From Cordilura impudica (Eukaryota; Arthropoda; Insecta; Diptera; Scathophagidae): a DNA stretch of 64,000 bases. The position numbers and the translations under genes were made by a program. Below the pieces are notes generated by a model, which was not told the DNA's origin, did not search any database, and saw only the letters and a list, made by a program, of their open reading frames with translations. This document shows positions 26,001 through 36,317 of the stretch, in pieces (positions within the stretch are counted from its first letter, which is position 1; the number at the start of each line of letters is the position of its first letter). The stretch spans positions 49,439,162 to 49,503,161 of the forward strand of contig OY821517.1 of NCBI GenBank assembly GCA_963682025.1, in the 5' to 3' direction.

Positions 26001-29000
26001 ACGAGGTAATCATGGTTCTCATTGAAATCTAGTATACATTTATACTTCTTAAAAAAATCCATTCCAACGATACCGACGCAAGGTATTGGAAAATTATTTT
26101 GCACTACTTGGAAATCATGTGGTATCAAAAAACCTCTAAATTTTAGGTCAATAAATACATTACCTATTGAACGAATTTTACCCTGTCCTATTCGACTCAA
26201 CCTATTACCCTGTCCTATTCTACCAACATTTCTATGTTCTGTTTCTGTTAATTTGTGTTTGATAAAAATGTTTAGTTTTTATAACCGAAATGTCTGCTCC
26301 TGTATCTACCAACAGTGTTACCGTGTTGTTCGTGTCGTTAATTTTTATATTAACATAAAAACTTAAGCTGAGGTTAAGGTTGTATATGTAGTTGGTATTG
26401 TTATTATGATATATCTCAGAGGATTTTAGCAGTTTTCCGAATCATTTTCATGTGACTCTGCTGCTCTGACGTAATTTCTGTTACGTCTGTGGTTCTGATT
26501 TTGTTGACCTCTGTTATGAATAGGTTTTTGTTGGGGTCTGCCGTTTTTACTGTTATTACTATTATTGCGTGGGTAATTGTACCTTCCACGATATTGTCTG
26601 TAGTTATTATTTCGGTTAAACTTCTGCCCGAAATATAATACGGCATTTTGTTGCCCTGTTGCTTCAGTGCAACTGTTTATGAATTTGCCAACGGCCTCAT
26701 TCATGTTACTGAATTGGCCTGCTTCCATGATAAGTCTAACGTTATCAATGGTGCAATTTTTGGTTAGTGCCTTTACTGCAACCTGTGTTGAATATTTACA
26801 TGCCAATTCGCTGGCAAACCATCTGATAAATAGGCATTTTCTAATGACTTCGTTAAATTCTCTATTTCACTGCAATAATTATTGGCAGTTTTATTTTTTG
26901 TCGGGTATTCATTATTTTTGCTGTCAATACCTCAACGGTGCCCCAGACAATGTAATTTTCTATAGACATTTCACATGTACGTGACATTGCAAATCACTAT
27001 TGATTAGGTAGTTCTCATGGGACCATATATAGACATTTGAACCAGAAATTTACTAGTGACTAGGTAGTTCTAGTGGGACCATATGTAAACATTGGAACCA
27101 GAGATTCTTGTACAAATTTGATTGTTCTTTCAGTTTTTTTTTATAACTTCATTTACTTATAATGTTTTTTTCTTTGATTCATTATAAAATATATTTTTAT
27201 TTACCTTTTATATTCAATTTTTCTGTATCTTGTTTTAAAACTTTAGTTTTTCATCCAACCACTTGTTTTTCAAACAAAACTATAGAAATCAAGAAGAAGC
27301 AGAACTCCCAACTTCTCTATGAAAATTTTTTGACAGATAAAGCAAAGTAAATAGTGTAGACGTTTAGTTGACAACGTCAACAAAATAGTAGACAAAAGTA
27401 GTGACTTGGGGACACTTACCCCAGGCTTCCTGCAGGGGTAAGACAAATCGGTGTGACTTATGATTGTATTGCTGAAAAAATTATGATATAAAATTGTTTC
27501 AGCTAATTCAACAAACCCTTTACTGTAAAATGTTAAAACTTTCACAATATAAACCTGTAACATGTGCATATTTCAACAACCCCACAAATTTGCTATAAGT
27601 GATACATAGATGACGCTTTCTGTTTGATTTTAAAAGAGTGACATAAAAAATCTTTTATTACTAGATGTTTACACATCTCTCCTGTGATCGGACTCACATG
27701 ATTTTTTTTTTTCTCTTTTTCTTGTAAAATTAGCGGTTACTTGAGATTAGATTAAGTCACATATGTAAAAATAAATTTAGTGCAGAAATTTATAAAAATT
27801 TAAAAAAAATAGAGATCCTCAGTCTCATGTTAAGAGGTTTAGGGTTAAGTAAAGGTATCTCATTTTGACAAGAATATTGATTTTATGTTTCAATGAATTT
27901 CTGGACAATTCTGAATGATTTTCTGGACAATTTGCACTCATTTCGATTCTATACTTAATTGTGTATAAAAGCGAAACGCGTACATCAATTTTCATGATCT
28001 AAGTCTCATTTTGTTCATAGGTTTGTGACTTTACTTTTTTCCGTTTTGGATTTTGCATGATTTTTAAAAAAACTAAATTTTAATTTTTTAGGCAAAAAAT
28101 TATTTTTTTTCTTCATAAATTTATTAATAACTGCGAAACTGTTGATTGTGTTGAGAAATTGTGTAAAAGTAGATTAAAGCCATTGTAATTCTTAATTTTT
28201 TTAAATTTGTTTCAGCAAAATCGGACTAGTGGTTATCGAGTTATGTCAAACAAAAGAGCCCAAAACGTGACAAATTCCCCTATACGATACTTACTAAGTT
28301 CAAATCGATATATCTCGAGTCCTAGACGTGACCCAGCGAACTTTTTTTTTTACCGATATGACTTTCCCCGGTGGTTTCATCCCATCCCGATCACTGACCC
28401 CTACCACTTGTCGAACAGTGTTATTAACGCTTTAGAGCCAGTTAAACTTGGTTAAGTTAAACTCAAGTTTTTAACACAGTCAAAAAGTTTCTGCGATGTG
28501 AATTACACTTAGTTTGGTAAAACTCAACTTGGTTTTAGTTAGAATAGTTTGAAAGTTATTAGTGTTTAAAACATCAAGCTTTACTAAACTAACTTTAGCT
28601 GACATACCCAAAAACTTGGCCTTAAGCAATTTGTTGAAAGTTATGTTTATCGGATGTCAATTTAAAATGTTAGTTTAACTTTGTTTGATTAAACTGGTGT
28701 GATTTAACTCTTTAGTCAAATAGCTCGTAGTAGTAAGACCGAGTTTTTGGGATGTCAATTAAACCTAGTTTGATTTAAGTCACAATTTTTTGTACTTTAG
28801 TCATATAAGTACTTTGAAATTTATTAGTATTTAAAGCAGCAAGTTTTTCTTAACTAAGTTTAATAGACATCTCAAAAACTTGGCCTTAAACATTTGGTTT
28901 AAAGTTGTAAGACCGAGTTTTTGGGATGTAAACTAAGTTTAAATTAAGATTTCTAACTCTTTAGAGTCAGTTAAACTTAGTTTAGTTAAAGTCAAGTTTT

Positions 29001-29816
29001 TAACTTAGTCAACCTAAACATAGAGTTTAACTAATCTAAGTTTAATTCACACCCCAAAACACGGTCTTAGTCAAATAATTTAAAAGTTAAAAGTGTTTAA
29101 AAATGCGAGTTTAACTAAACTAAGTTTTACTGACAATACTAAAAGCCGGCCTAAGTGACTTCAGTTAATATGGTCATACAATAAACGCATCCAATTTGAA
29201 CTTTAACATACCTTCCGGCAAATTAGTTTATGCTTAATATCTATATCCATTAATGACCGCATTCAGTATAGTATGGATCTGTCTATTCCTTTAATTGGAG
29301 TAGAGAATATACCAGGTTTAAAAGTAAAAACTCTCTATTAAATATGACCCAAGTAATTGGTTATCCCTGTGTCTACAACCTTTATTTTCTAGGATTCGAC
29401 GATTGGCCTAGCAATGAGACAAACTTCGGCTCGTCATATGAATAATTTACGTGATGTTATACAAAACCTAACAAAATCCGTAAACCCATTGGGTAAACTA
29501 ATGGATTTTATACCAGAAGACATAGATGCGATGCAATTGGAATTTACTATGTGGCGAGATGCCTATACCCAAGCAGCCAATGAATTAAAACGGGAAAGAA
29601 GGTAAAGTCTAAGCGTTTAATTATTTTGAATATTTTATTTTTTTCAACCAACATCCATCCTCTTTTAGTCTCACTGAATCGGCCACTGAACCAATGAAAA
29701 ATCAATTAATACAAATTGAGGCCAATATCTCGGAGTATTTGGAAATGATTGATGCTAGTCGTGTTAAAATTCTACAAAACACCGACAAAATTTTAAAGAT
29801 GTTGACAACATCATAA
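14003..29816 (+). CDS. IFT54: Intraflagellar transport protein 54 (TRAF3IP1/MIP-T3)
   Basis: Component of IFT-B, needed to build cilia and linking tubulin/microtubules to the train. Exons: 14003-14137, 14202-14319, 20664-22135, 29393-29601, 29669-29816; phases agree at every junction and total 2,082 nt (693 aa). Residues 1 to about 120 form the calponin-homology-like MIP-T3 domain ([39 protein letters not shown]). Residues 130-430 are a long Lys/Glu/Ser-rich disordered linker with three diverged copies of a GP.L.EV segment and a Thr run. The C terminus (about 540-693) is coiled coil ending in [18 protein letters not shown]. All donors and acceptors are GT-AG. Introns 2 (6.3 kb) and 3 (7.3 kb) are full of transposons. 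In flies the protein is expected only in ciliated neurons and sperm cells. Confidence 0.92.
14681..15063 (+). mobile_element. Non-autonomous Helitron, copy 3 (IFT54 intron 2)
   Basis: Starts TATAATATTAATAGGCTAGG and ends with the CTCGAATTTCGAG palindrome, GGCTGGAATCTG and CTAG before T. About 383 bp, full-length, non-coding. Includes TG-rich and A-rich segments shared with copies 1 and 2. Confidence 0.85.
15064..16150. other. IFT54 intron 2: unclassified, transposon-like DNA
   Basis: Minus-strand frames of 60-76 codons (15411-15911) rich in Lys, Asn and Arg overlap one another. They may be fragments of a decayed element, but I recognise no domain. At 16118-16139 is a short remnant of a Helitron 3' end (TTTCGAGCGCTGAAATCTG then CAAG). 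Confidence 0.35.
16156..16672 (-). mobile_element. Possible Helitron remnant with hairpin end
   Basis: Read on minus, GCTGAGGAGCAGC (stem GCTG/CAGC), then ACGGGTCCT and CTAG before T at 16156-16159, looks like a Helitron 3' terminus. A diverged direct copy of the same end (GAGGACCCGTGCTG) lies at 16640. A palindromic miniature element (16437-16550) sits between them. Confidence 0.45.
16437..16550. repeat. Miniature element with perfect 46-bp inverted repeats
   Basis: Left arm 16437-16482 begins GCCCGTATTCATAATCAAAT and the right arm 16505-16550 is its exact reverse complement, with a 22-nt loop. It could fold into a long hairpin. No clear target duplication (neighbouring bases CTTAC and TTTAG). 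Confidence 0.9.
17161..18960 (-). mobile_element. Helitron remnants with tandem arrays (IFT54 intron 2)
   Basis: On minus the 3' end at 17161 reads GCGAAGCACACCGGGTTACAT then CTAG before T. At 17620-17720 is a helicase fragment ([18 protein letters not shown], motif VI region). On both sides lie arrays of about 130-140 bp units containing GGTGCCACGCCC, near 17310, 17440, 17981, 18241, 18368, 18510 and 18651. The right edge (about 18890-18950) has CAAACAAACAAACACACATTA and TTAGTATAGAT, found again near 17560 and 43430. Dead and rearranged. Confidence 0.7.
19400..19960 (-). pseudogene. Relic of DDE-type transposase with CxxC (same family as 1.2-2.0 kb)
   Basis: Minus-strand frames 19739-19936 and 19416-19643 plus shifted pieces include [16 protein letters not shown] and [18 protein letters not shown]. 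At least three frame breaks. The order matches the 1.2-2.0 kb relic. It lies in IFT54 intron 2, antisense to the gene. Confidence 0.5.
22754..25540 (-). pseudogene. Ty3/gypsy pol relic: reverse transcriptase, RNase H, integrase
   Basis: Antisense in IFT54 intron 3. In order on minus: the RT N-terminal part (about 25540-25300), a frame break in the T-run near 25320, then RT 25292-24753 with the YMDD catalytic box. A second break lies near 24800. The long frame 24802-22754 (682 codons) covers RNase H ([16 protein letters not shown]) and integrase: HHCC zinc region (CHKC), catalytic D (VDTIGPF), D (SDMGTEY) and E (GTIERSHR). The element may have been active fairly recently given the long intact frame, but pol is broken twice. 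I find no flanking LTR pair. Confidence 0.9.
25539..26330 (-). pseudogene. Ty3/gypsy protease region, frameshifted
   Basis: The aspartic protease signature DTGAD is read on minus at about 26292-26306. A frame break near 26210-26280 separates it from the 26200-25817 frame, which holds the hydrophobic protease C-terminal half ([10 protein letters not shown]). Frame 25802-25539 links protease to RT. Confidence 0.8.
26416..26960 (-). pseudogene. Ty3/gypsy gag C-terminal relic
   Basis: Frame 26806-26426 encodes a gag C terminus with a basic, Asn/Arg-rich tail and no CCHC knuckle. Upstream sequence to about 26960 continues gag-like coding only through frameshifts. The gag N terminus, primer-binding site and 5' LTR are not detectable, so the element is 5'-truncated. 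Confidence 0.7.
26998..27115. repeat. Tandem duplication of about 60 bp
   Basis: Two direct copies sharing AGGTAGTTCT, then TGGGACCATAT and GAACCAGA, a few substitutions apart, just outside the gag end of the Ty3/gypsy relic. Confidence 0.75.
27385..27716 (+). repeat. Element X, short copy
   Basis: Shares TTATGATTGTATTG, AAAATTATGATATAAAATTG and TGCTATAAGTGATACATAGATG with 53286-53450. Also shares AGATGTTTACACATCT, CTGTGATCGGACTCACAT and a T-run with 47160-47220 and 55340-55395. Unlike those copies it has no internal simple-sequence array. No coding capacity. Confidence 0.65.
28400..29160. repeat. Degenerate direct/inverted repeats in IFT54 intron 3
   Basis: Variants of TTAAACTTAGTTTAGTTAAA and of AAGACCGAGTTTTTGGGATGT (about 28734 and 28908) recur many times in both orientations. 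No terminal structure or coding frame. Confidence 0.55.
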
Positions 29817-30482
29817 TTGAATTGTTATCTTCACAAACATACATACATACATACATATTTGCACGTTATTTTATATTTTGATTATTATGATGTTGTTTAT
29901 TATCACACCAATTTGAACATCTAAACAAAGAAGTTGCTGTTGGTTGTCTGTCACCAAATGGAAAAGAGAAAATATGTTGTTGATTTCTTAAATAAATATA
30001 TTAAAAAAATAAGTTGTATTGTTATTATTATTATTACCTATGTTAAGATTAGGGAGTTTTGTCACCATTACTTTGAATGCTTTCATTTAATTTTGATATT
30101 TTTCTATTCGTCAAAATTTGAATAATATCTAATGTCTACGATAACACTTGAATTTCGAGCAGTGTTGCCATAATTTGAAATTGAAATGATGCTAAATTGC
30201 AAAAAAATAAGATGCTAAAACGTACTGGAGTCAAAATAAAAGATGTTAAATTTTTTTTTAATTTCATTACCTTTGATTGAAGAATTAAGTACTTATTAAA
30301 TAATTCTTTGGTTTTTAAATGGAAAAATTAATATAAAACATGTTTCGATTTATATTTTTAAAATTTGAAACAAAATTATTTACAGTTTTTTTAATTTTAA
30401 ATTGAATATTTTTAATTTTAAAGATTTTTTTTTTTTAATTTCAAATATAACAGAATTTACATTATCAAAAGATACGAGTATA

Positions 30483-30761
30483 TTACAATAATTGGTTTAT
30501 GGAAACTAATATATCTGTGATGTCTTCATCTTCAAGTTCTTCTTGGCTCTGATATTTTTCTGACGATCGACTTTCACCGACATCGCTCGTTATATTGTAA
30601 GTATAACAGCACCCATTTTTCAATTTCAAACCTTTTATACGTATTACAGAACATAACAACTCGGATTTTATTATGTTGCAAAGTTTGATTTTAACAAAAG
30701 TCATTATATTAAACGAACGTTCAAATCCGGCTTTTGAGAAAGACAAAACTAATAAAGACAA
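30483..30761 (-). pseudogene. hAT-3 transposase C-terminal dimerisation region
   Basis: 92-codon frame with the hAT C-terminal pattern SKAGFERSFNIMTFVKIKL followed by ELLCSVIRIKGL and GCCY, then an acidic tail. The DNA-binding and catalytic parts are missing, so it cannot act alone. Confidence 0.75.
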
Positions 30762-30990
30762 TCAAGTGTGGATAACTCTTTAAATGACTTTCGCCAATAG
30801 AATTTTTGTTAACTTCAATCCGTAAAGAGGTTGATTCAGTGCTGAATCCCAATATTTTTCTGTGATATAACTCAATTGGATTTGAATTTTTTCTGTTTCA
30901 GATGATCTAAATTTAAACTCTTCTAATATATTGGTTATCGGTTTTTTTTACCCGGTTTAATGTGTTTTGTATTAAAATTTTTGGCTTTTT

Positions 30991-31732
30991 TTTATACCCT
31001 ATACCACTATGTGGTTTGGGTATAATGACTTTGTACTGCTGTTTGTAACTACCAAAAATATTTGACCTAGACCCATCTTTTATTATACCGATCGAATCAG
31101 AATCACTATCTGATTCGATTTAACGATGTCCGTCCGTGTGTCCGTCCGTCTGTGTGTCCATGTAAACCTTGTAATCAAACTGCAGGTCGTAAATATGAGT
31201 ATATTTTGATGAAATTTGGTATATAAACTTTCGTCAGCCATAGGATGAATTCTATTGAAATTGGTGAAAATCGGTCCATGTTCAGACCTAGCCCCCATAC
31301 AAATGACCCCTATGAAATCGACATAAATTGCAATAAGATCGAAATTATCATATAGATCTTACCCAAATTGGGTTTGTATACGTTTATTACATCCATTAAT
31401 GAGTAGTCCAAAAATTATCCCTATGGGACAACCCTTACTCATAGGCCCCATGTAGAGCTGCTTCCCGATCTGCACTTAAATCTAGCAAAATACAAGAGAC
31501 CTTACCAAACATGATCAGGATCGGTCCAATTTTAGGCCTAGTGCCCATATAGATATAGCATCCGATGTAAACTTTTTCACATCTGCAGCCAAAAAAATTA
31601 ATAAAAATCCCACTCAAATTTGGTTTATCTTATTTTCTATGTTCAGTTAGTTTGGCATAAGAGATAGGGTCTCTAAACGCATGGTATAGGGTATCGTATA
31701 GTCGGTCTAGACCGACTATAATTTTCTTACTT
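30991..31732 (-). repeat. mini-me-like repeat B
   Basis: TATACCCTATACCACTATG start, GTCCGTCC microsatellite, CGGTCTAGACCG hairpin and CTTACTT end. Inserted in hAT-3. Confidence 0.88.
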
Positions 31733-32231
31733 TTTTTTTAATGCAAACGACTTTTTAATTCATTAAAAACTGTTGTTGCTGTTTACGTTCTTCTATTTCA
31801 AAATGTTTTGTTATATTTGTTGAAAGAAACGAGCAGATTGGTAAAAAGAGTAGTACACAAATTTCTCGTATTACACTTTGAGAAATTTAAATATATCAAT
31901 ACCATTAAAATTAAAATTATATATTCAAAAATAATGAAAAAAAAAAATCAAAAAAGATGCTAAAAGCAACTTTTTATTAATAAAATGTGCTAAGTTAGCA
32001 TCTAGCAACTTTTCATAAATTTTGGATGCTAAGCGACAAAAAAAGTTGCTAAATCTAGCAACTAAAATGCTAAAATGGCAACACTGATATCGGGTATAGA
32101 CCACGTCACAGCAGGTATTGTATTTAAAATTTTTCAAATGTAGTTCAATGCTATTAAATAACTCTATCATCAACCAACTACATTAACCACTTTGAAAAAG
32201 TGACTTTATTACAGCAGTCATAATCGAAAAT

Positions 32232-33206
32232 ATTATACCCTGAGCATATAGCCGATCAACTTAATTTCTGAGTCGATTTAGTAATGTCCGTCCGTCTCTT
32301 TATTCGTCTATCTGTGAGTTCACGTAAACCATGTAGTCAAACTACAGGTAGCAATATGAATATATTTTGATGAATTTAGTCAGCCATAGAACGAACGATA
32401 TTGAAATTTGTGAAATTTGTTCAGACCTAGCCCCCATACAAATACCCCGACTCAAATTGTCGTCAGATCCAGATTATCATGTATATATATATGTATATCG
32501 ATAGTATCAGTAGTGAAAAAAAGGAAATTCCCGATCTTCTCTTATATCTATCAAAAAATAATATAGTGTATATTTTTTTCGTATTTTGTTTGTATATGTT
32601 TAAATATATGGTCGTAATCTAGTCCCCATATAAACTTTTTCATATCCGCATGCCATAAATTAATAACAACTAGCAGAGCCCAGCCCTCAAACTTTGAGTG
32701 CAAATTCTAGGAAATTTTATTTTTTCAATCAATTTATGAATATTTAAATAAAATTCATTAAATTGTGAATTTGTAAACATATAATTTCATAATATATAAT
32801 TCATAATATATAATTTGTTAATAAATAATTTTATAAGAGCATTGTATAGTTTTTTATTTGAAGCTTAAATGTGTTTTATGTATGTGTTAGTAGCAACTTT
32901 AAATGAATTTTACTCCAAAAAAATGTCTCAGATGTTCCACATCTGTAAATATGGTGAACATCTGCAAAGAAATACCTTTCAAATGGTAAATTTTATGTCA
33001 AAATCGGTTGGTAATTGAAGGTGTAGAATATGTCACAAGAAATCACCTTGCCATTTAATATTATATATACCACTTAAATTTGGTTTATGTTTATTTTCTA
33101 TATTCAATTATTGCCTTAGCAAAGTTAGATCCAAGACCCTATTTTGAAACGCATGGTATAGGGTAACGTATAGTTGGTCTAGACTGACTATAAATTTACT
33201 ACTTGT
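32232..33206 (-). repeat. mini-me-like repeat C, split by Helitron copy 4
   Basis: A diverged copy, from TATACCCTGAGCATATAG and GTCCGTCCGTC to GTTGGTCTAGACTGACTAT and ACTACTTGT. The body is cut at 32670-33068 by a Helitron. The two halves abut in the order found in intact copies (ATTAATAACAA / CCACTTAAATTTGG). Confidence 0.8.
32670..33068 (-). mobile_element. Non-autonomous Helitron, copy 4
   Basis: On minus it starts TATAATATTAAATGGCAAGG and ends with CTCAAAGTTTGAG, GGCTGGGCTCTG and CTAG at 32670. About 400 bp, non-coding. Target site is within mini-me-like repeat C. Confidence 0.8.
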
Positions 33207-33245
33207 TTTGCGTCGAAATTAAGATGTATCGAAAATTAATTATTA

Positions 33246-33385
33246 CTAGTATAGCCCAGCACTCGAAATTCGAGTGAAAATTCTAGTAAATAATATTTTT
33301 TCATTCAATTTAAAAATTTATGAATATTTAAATGAGCATAAAGGTATGCTAATCAATTTAAGCAATCCTTAATTCAACACAGGGA
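33246..33385 (-). mobile_element. Helitron 3'-end fragment, copy 5
   Basis: CTAG, then GGCTATACT-side variant and CACTCGAAATTCGAGTG palindrome, then the familiar A/T body to about 33385, where similarity ends. Confidence 0.6.
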
Positions 33386-34408
33386 TGTCATATACAATTT
33401 AAATCATTCTCATTAACAGGGAGTAGCGAATTATTATAAATATTTTATTTTACGGTTTTTGGTTTGTTATGTCATGTGGTTTTAATAATAAAAATCAAAA
33501 TCTTTACTTTTTGGTTTTTTTAATTATTTTTTATTATTATTATTTAATTAATATTTTACTTAGTTTAATATGTTTTTAAGACAGATTAGACATAAATTTT
33601 ATCATTCTCAGGTTCTTCTCCATATGAACTATAACTATGCCAATTTTCACACTCCTCCATGACCGCATATTGCTTAAAAAGGGAACTAAAAATTAACTTC
33701 ACGTATTAATATATCTATTAGACAGGTTATCAACGAAACATATTTTTTCTAAAGCAATTAAGAGAAGCTTGAGTGTTAAGTTCGGCTATGCCGAGTTTTT
33801 AATAAAATATTTGAAAAAGTAAACAATTTGATAAACTTAATACAAAATTATTACAACAAACATTTTTATGCCCCTCTCACCACTGTGCCGAGGGTCTATA
33901 TCAGTTTGTCAATCCATTTGTAACTCATCGAAATAAGTTCCGGAGACCCCATAAACTATATATATTCTTGATCCTTATGAAAGGAGAAGTCGATCTAGCG
34001 ATGTCCGTCTGACTGTCTGTCGTTCAAAACATTCTCCTGTCCGCATTAGGTCGTGTGGATCGCACTACTTAGGTATTGAATTTTGGAGCCTCTAGACCAA
34101 ATAGGAGAGGAATGACGTACGAAGATGTAAAGATACTTCAAAAAAATTTCATATAAAAAACTAAAGATAGTGAACATTTCTTATATAATATGCATATAGA
34201 TATGTATCAAACATGCATACACATTTTTGTTTGGTTGTTGTACATGCGAATAACACCAACAAGAAAAAATGTGTATCTATGCATCGCTAACAAATAAACA
34301 AACAAAATGCAATTGTATGTGTTTACATTTATGCTCATTGCATTTAATAATTGCTTTCAATTAAAACAGCACGAAAAAACCTAAAATTTTCGTTAATTAT
34401 TTTATCTA
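33386..34408. other. AT-rich intergenic DNA with diverged GTCY repeat
   Basis: At 33868-34030 is a fragment of a TATACCCTxCACC-type repeat (CCCCTCTCACCACTGTGCCGAGGG, cited in parts, with GTCCGTCTGACTGTC). It is a different subfamily from copies A-M. No gene is seen in the rest. Confidence 0.45.
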
Positions 34409-34650
34409 TCTATAATATTAATAGGCAAGGCGATTTCTTGTGACCGATATAAAAATTTTAGTTACCAACCGATTTTGACCAAAGATACCCCATTTGAAAG
34501 GTATATCTTGTTAGCTGTCCACCATATTTACAGATTTGCACCGTCTGGAACATTTTTTTTTGGATGCATTTAAAGTTGCACATACATACATAAGACATAA
34601 AGCACAAATAAAAAACTATATAATGCTGTGTGTGTGTTTGTTAAATTTGT
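34409..34650 (+). mobile_element. Helitron 5' fragment, copy 6
   Basis: Starts TCTATAATATTAATAGGCAAG and shares the CGATTTCTTGTGACC segment and TGCTGTGTGTGTGTTTGTTAAA with other copies, but the palindromic 3' end is missing. Confidence 0.6.
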
Positions 34651-35102
34651 GTGAACAGTTAAAAATGACTGTGGGGTGGATCAATGTTTTTCGTCAGAAA
34701 TCGTATAGCAAAAACGTAATCTACGTGAAATTCTAAGAAAAATTTTCCATCAAATCGCATCCTGCGCAAATCGACCTAAAGATTTTCTCTTCCCATTATT
34801 CTACAAACTGTACGGCTGTATTAAAATACACTATCACATAATTCAAAAAATACAAAATGATCATAAAATTATGTACGAGTATTTTTCTTTCGAATTTAAT
34901 ATTTTATGTCATGAATGCAAACAAAATAAGTTGCTGAATACAACATTTAGAATACAATGTAAGAAAGGCTGCTAGAAATGTATTTAAAACAAATGCAACT
35001 CCACTTGAAAGAAATTAGCACTATCATTTCATTAAATTCAACTCACATTTTTATTTGTTTTGACTGTTGATAAAAATAAAACACAAATTGGACAAAATAT
35101 GT

Positions 35103-35262
35103 TTTTATACCCTCCACACGTCATTGGCAGAGGGTATATATAGGTTTGTCATTCCGTTTGTAACGCATCGAAAAACTAATTTCCGACCCCATAAGGTATA
35201 TATATTCTTGATCCTTATTACAGCTCGAGTCGATATAGCGATGTCCGTCTGTCTGTTTCAAT
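35103..35262 (+). repeat. mini-me-like repeat, second subfamily fragment
   Basis: TATACCCTCCACACGTCATT, then GGTATATATATTCTTGATCC and GATGTCCGTCTGTCTGT. Same subfamily as 33868-34030. Confidence 0.65.
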
Positions 35263-35589
35263 CGCGCTCATTCACAAAAAAAGCCATCTAACTGGATATG
35301 GTTACAATAATATCATTTGCCATAATTCCCAGCAGGTTGGTTTTGAAAATGGGCTAAATCGGGTATCACTGTGATTAGATACGAGCAAAAATATATAGAT
35401 ACCTATAAAAAAAACATAAAACCCAGTTTGTTGTAACAGTTTAGTGGTTGAACATAATAATTGTACAACAACATAAAAAAATGCCACAAAAAAATTATGC
35501 ATATATATTACCAATACGAAGAACACAATAACATAGCTCATGTTATCGTTATCACGTTATAATAAAAAAAATTCCAATATGAAAGAAAA

Positions 35590-35611
35590 AATTAAAATGA
35601 AAAAAAATGGA

Positions 35612-35644
<33 letters not shown>

Positions 35645-35995
35645 AGAATGGAAAAAGGAAAATGAAAAACGTAAAATGGGAAATGGGAAATGAAAAATTT
35701 AAAATAGAAAATGATAAAAGGAGAATAGAAAATGAAAAATGGAAAATAGAAAATGAAAAATGGAAAATGAAATTGAAAAATGGAAAATGAAAATTGAAAA
35801 ATGAAAAATGGAAATTGAAAATTGAAAAATTAAAAATGATAAATCGAAAATGGGGAATGAAAATTGAAAAATGAAAAATGAAAATTGAAAAATGAAAAAT
35901 GACTAATGGAAAATGGAAATTGAAAATTGAAAAATTGAAAAATTAAAATTGGAAAATAAAATTGAAAAGTGGAAAACGGAAAATGGAAAATGAAT

Positions 35996-36027
<32 letters not shown>

Positions 36028-36312
36028 AAAACTGAAAAATGAAAAATTGAAAATGAAAATTGAAAAATGAAAAATGGCAATTGGAAAATGAAAATTGAAA
36101 AATGAAAAATTAAAAACGGAAAATGAAAAATGGAAAATGAAAATTGAAAAATGGAAAATGAAAATTGAAAAATGAAAAATGGAAAATGAAAGTTGAAAAA
36201 TTAAAAATGGAAAGTGGAAAATGAATAATGAAAATTTAAAATTGAAAATTAAAAATGGAAAATGAAACATGTAAAATGAAAATTGAAAAATGGAAAATGA
36301 ACATTGAAAAAT
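35590..36312. repeat. Simple array of GAAAAATG/GGAAAATG units
   Basis: About 720 bp of imperfect 7-9-bp units (GAAAAATG, GGAAAATG, AAAATTGA). The minus-strand 163-codon Phe-rich frame is a by-product. It ends directly at mini-me-like copy F. A similar but independent array lies at 53577-54655. Confidence 0.9.
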
Positions 36313-36317
36313 GAAAA

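Larger units (their letters stand above)
30160..32086 (-). mobile_element. hAT transposon remnant (hAT-3) with nested mini-me-like copy
   Basis: Ends CAGTGTTGCCATAATTT at 30160 and ...AAAATGGCAACACTG at 32086 form inverted repeats with a YARNG terminus. The flanking 8-mers ATTTCGAG and ATATCGGG match 6 of 8. Subterminal GATGCTAAA/TTGCTAAA repeats occur at both sides. Mini-me-like copy B (30991-31732) is inserted. Only the C-terminal transposase part survives. Confidence 0.8.

Noticed and set aside
28207..28455. 82-codon plus frame in IFT54 intron 3
   Set aside because: No domain, no splice logic, and it would interrupt IFT54.
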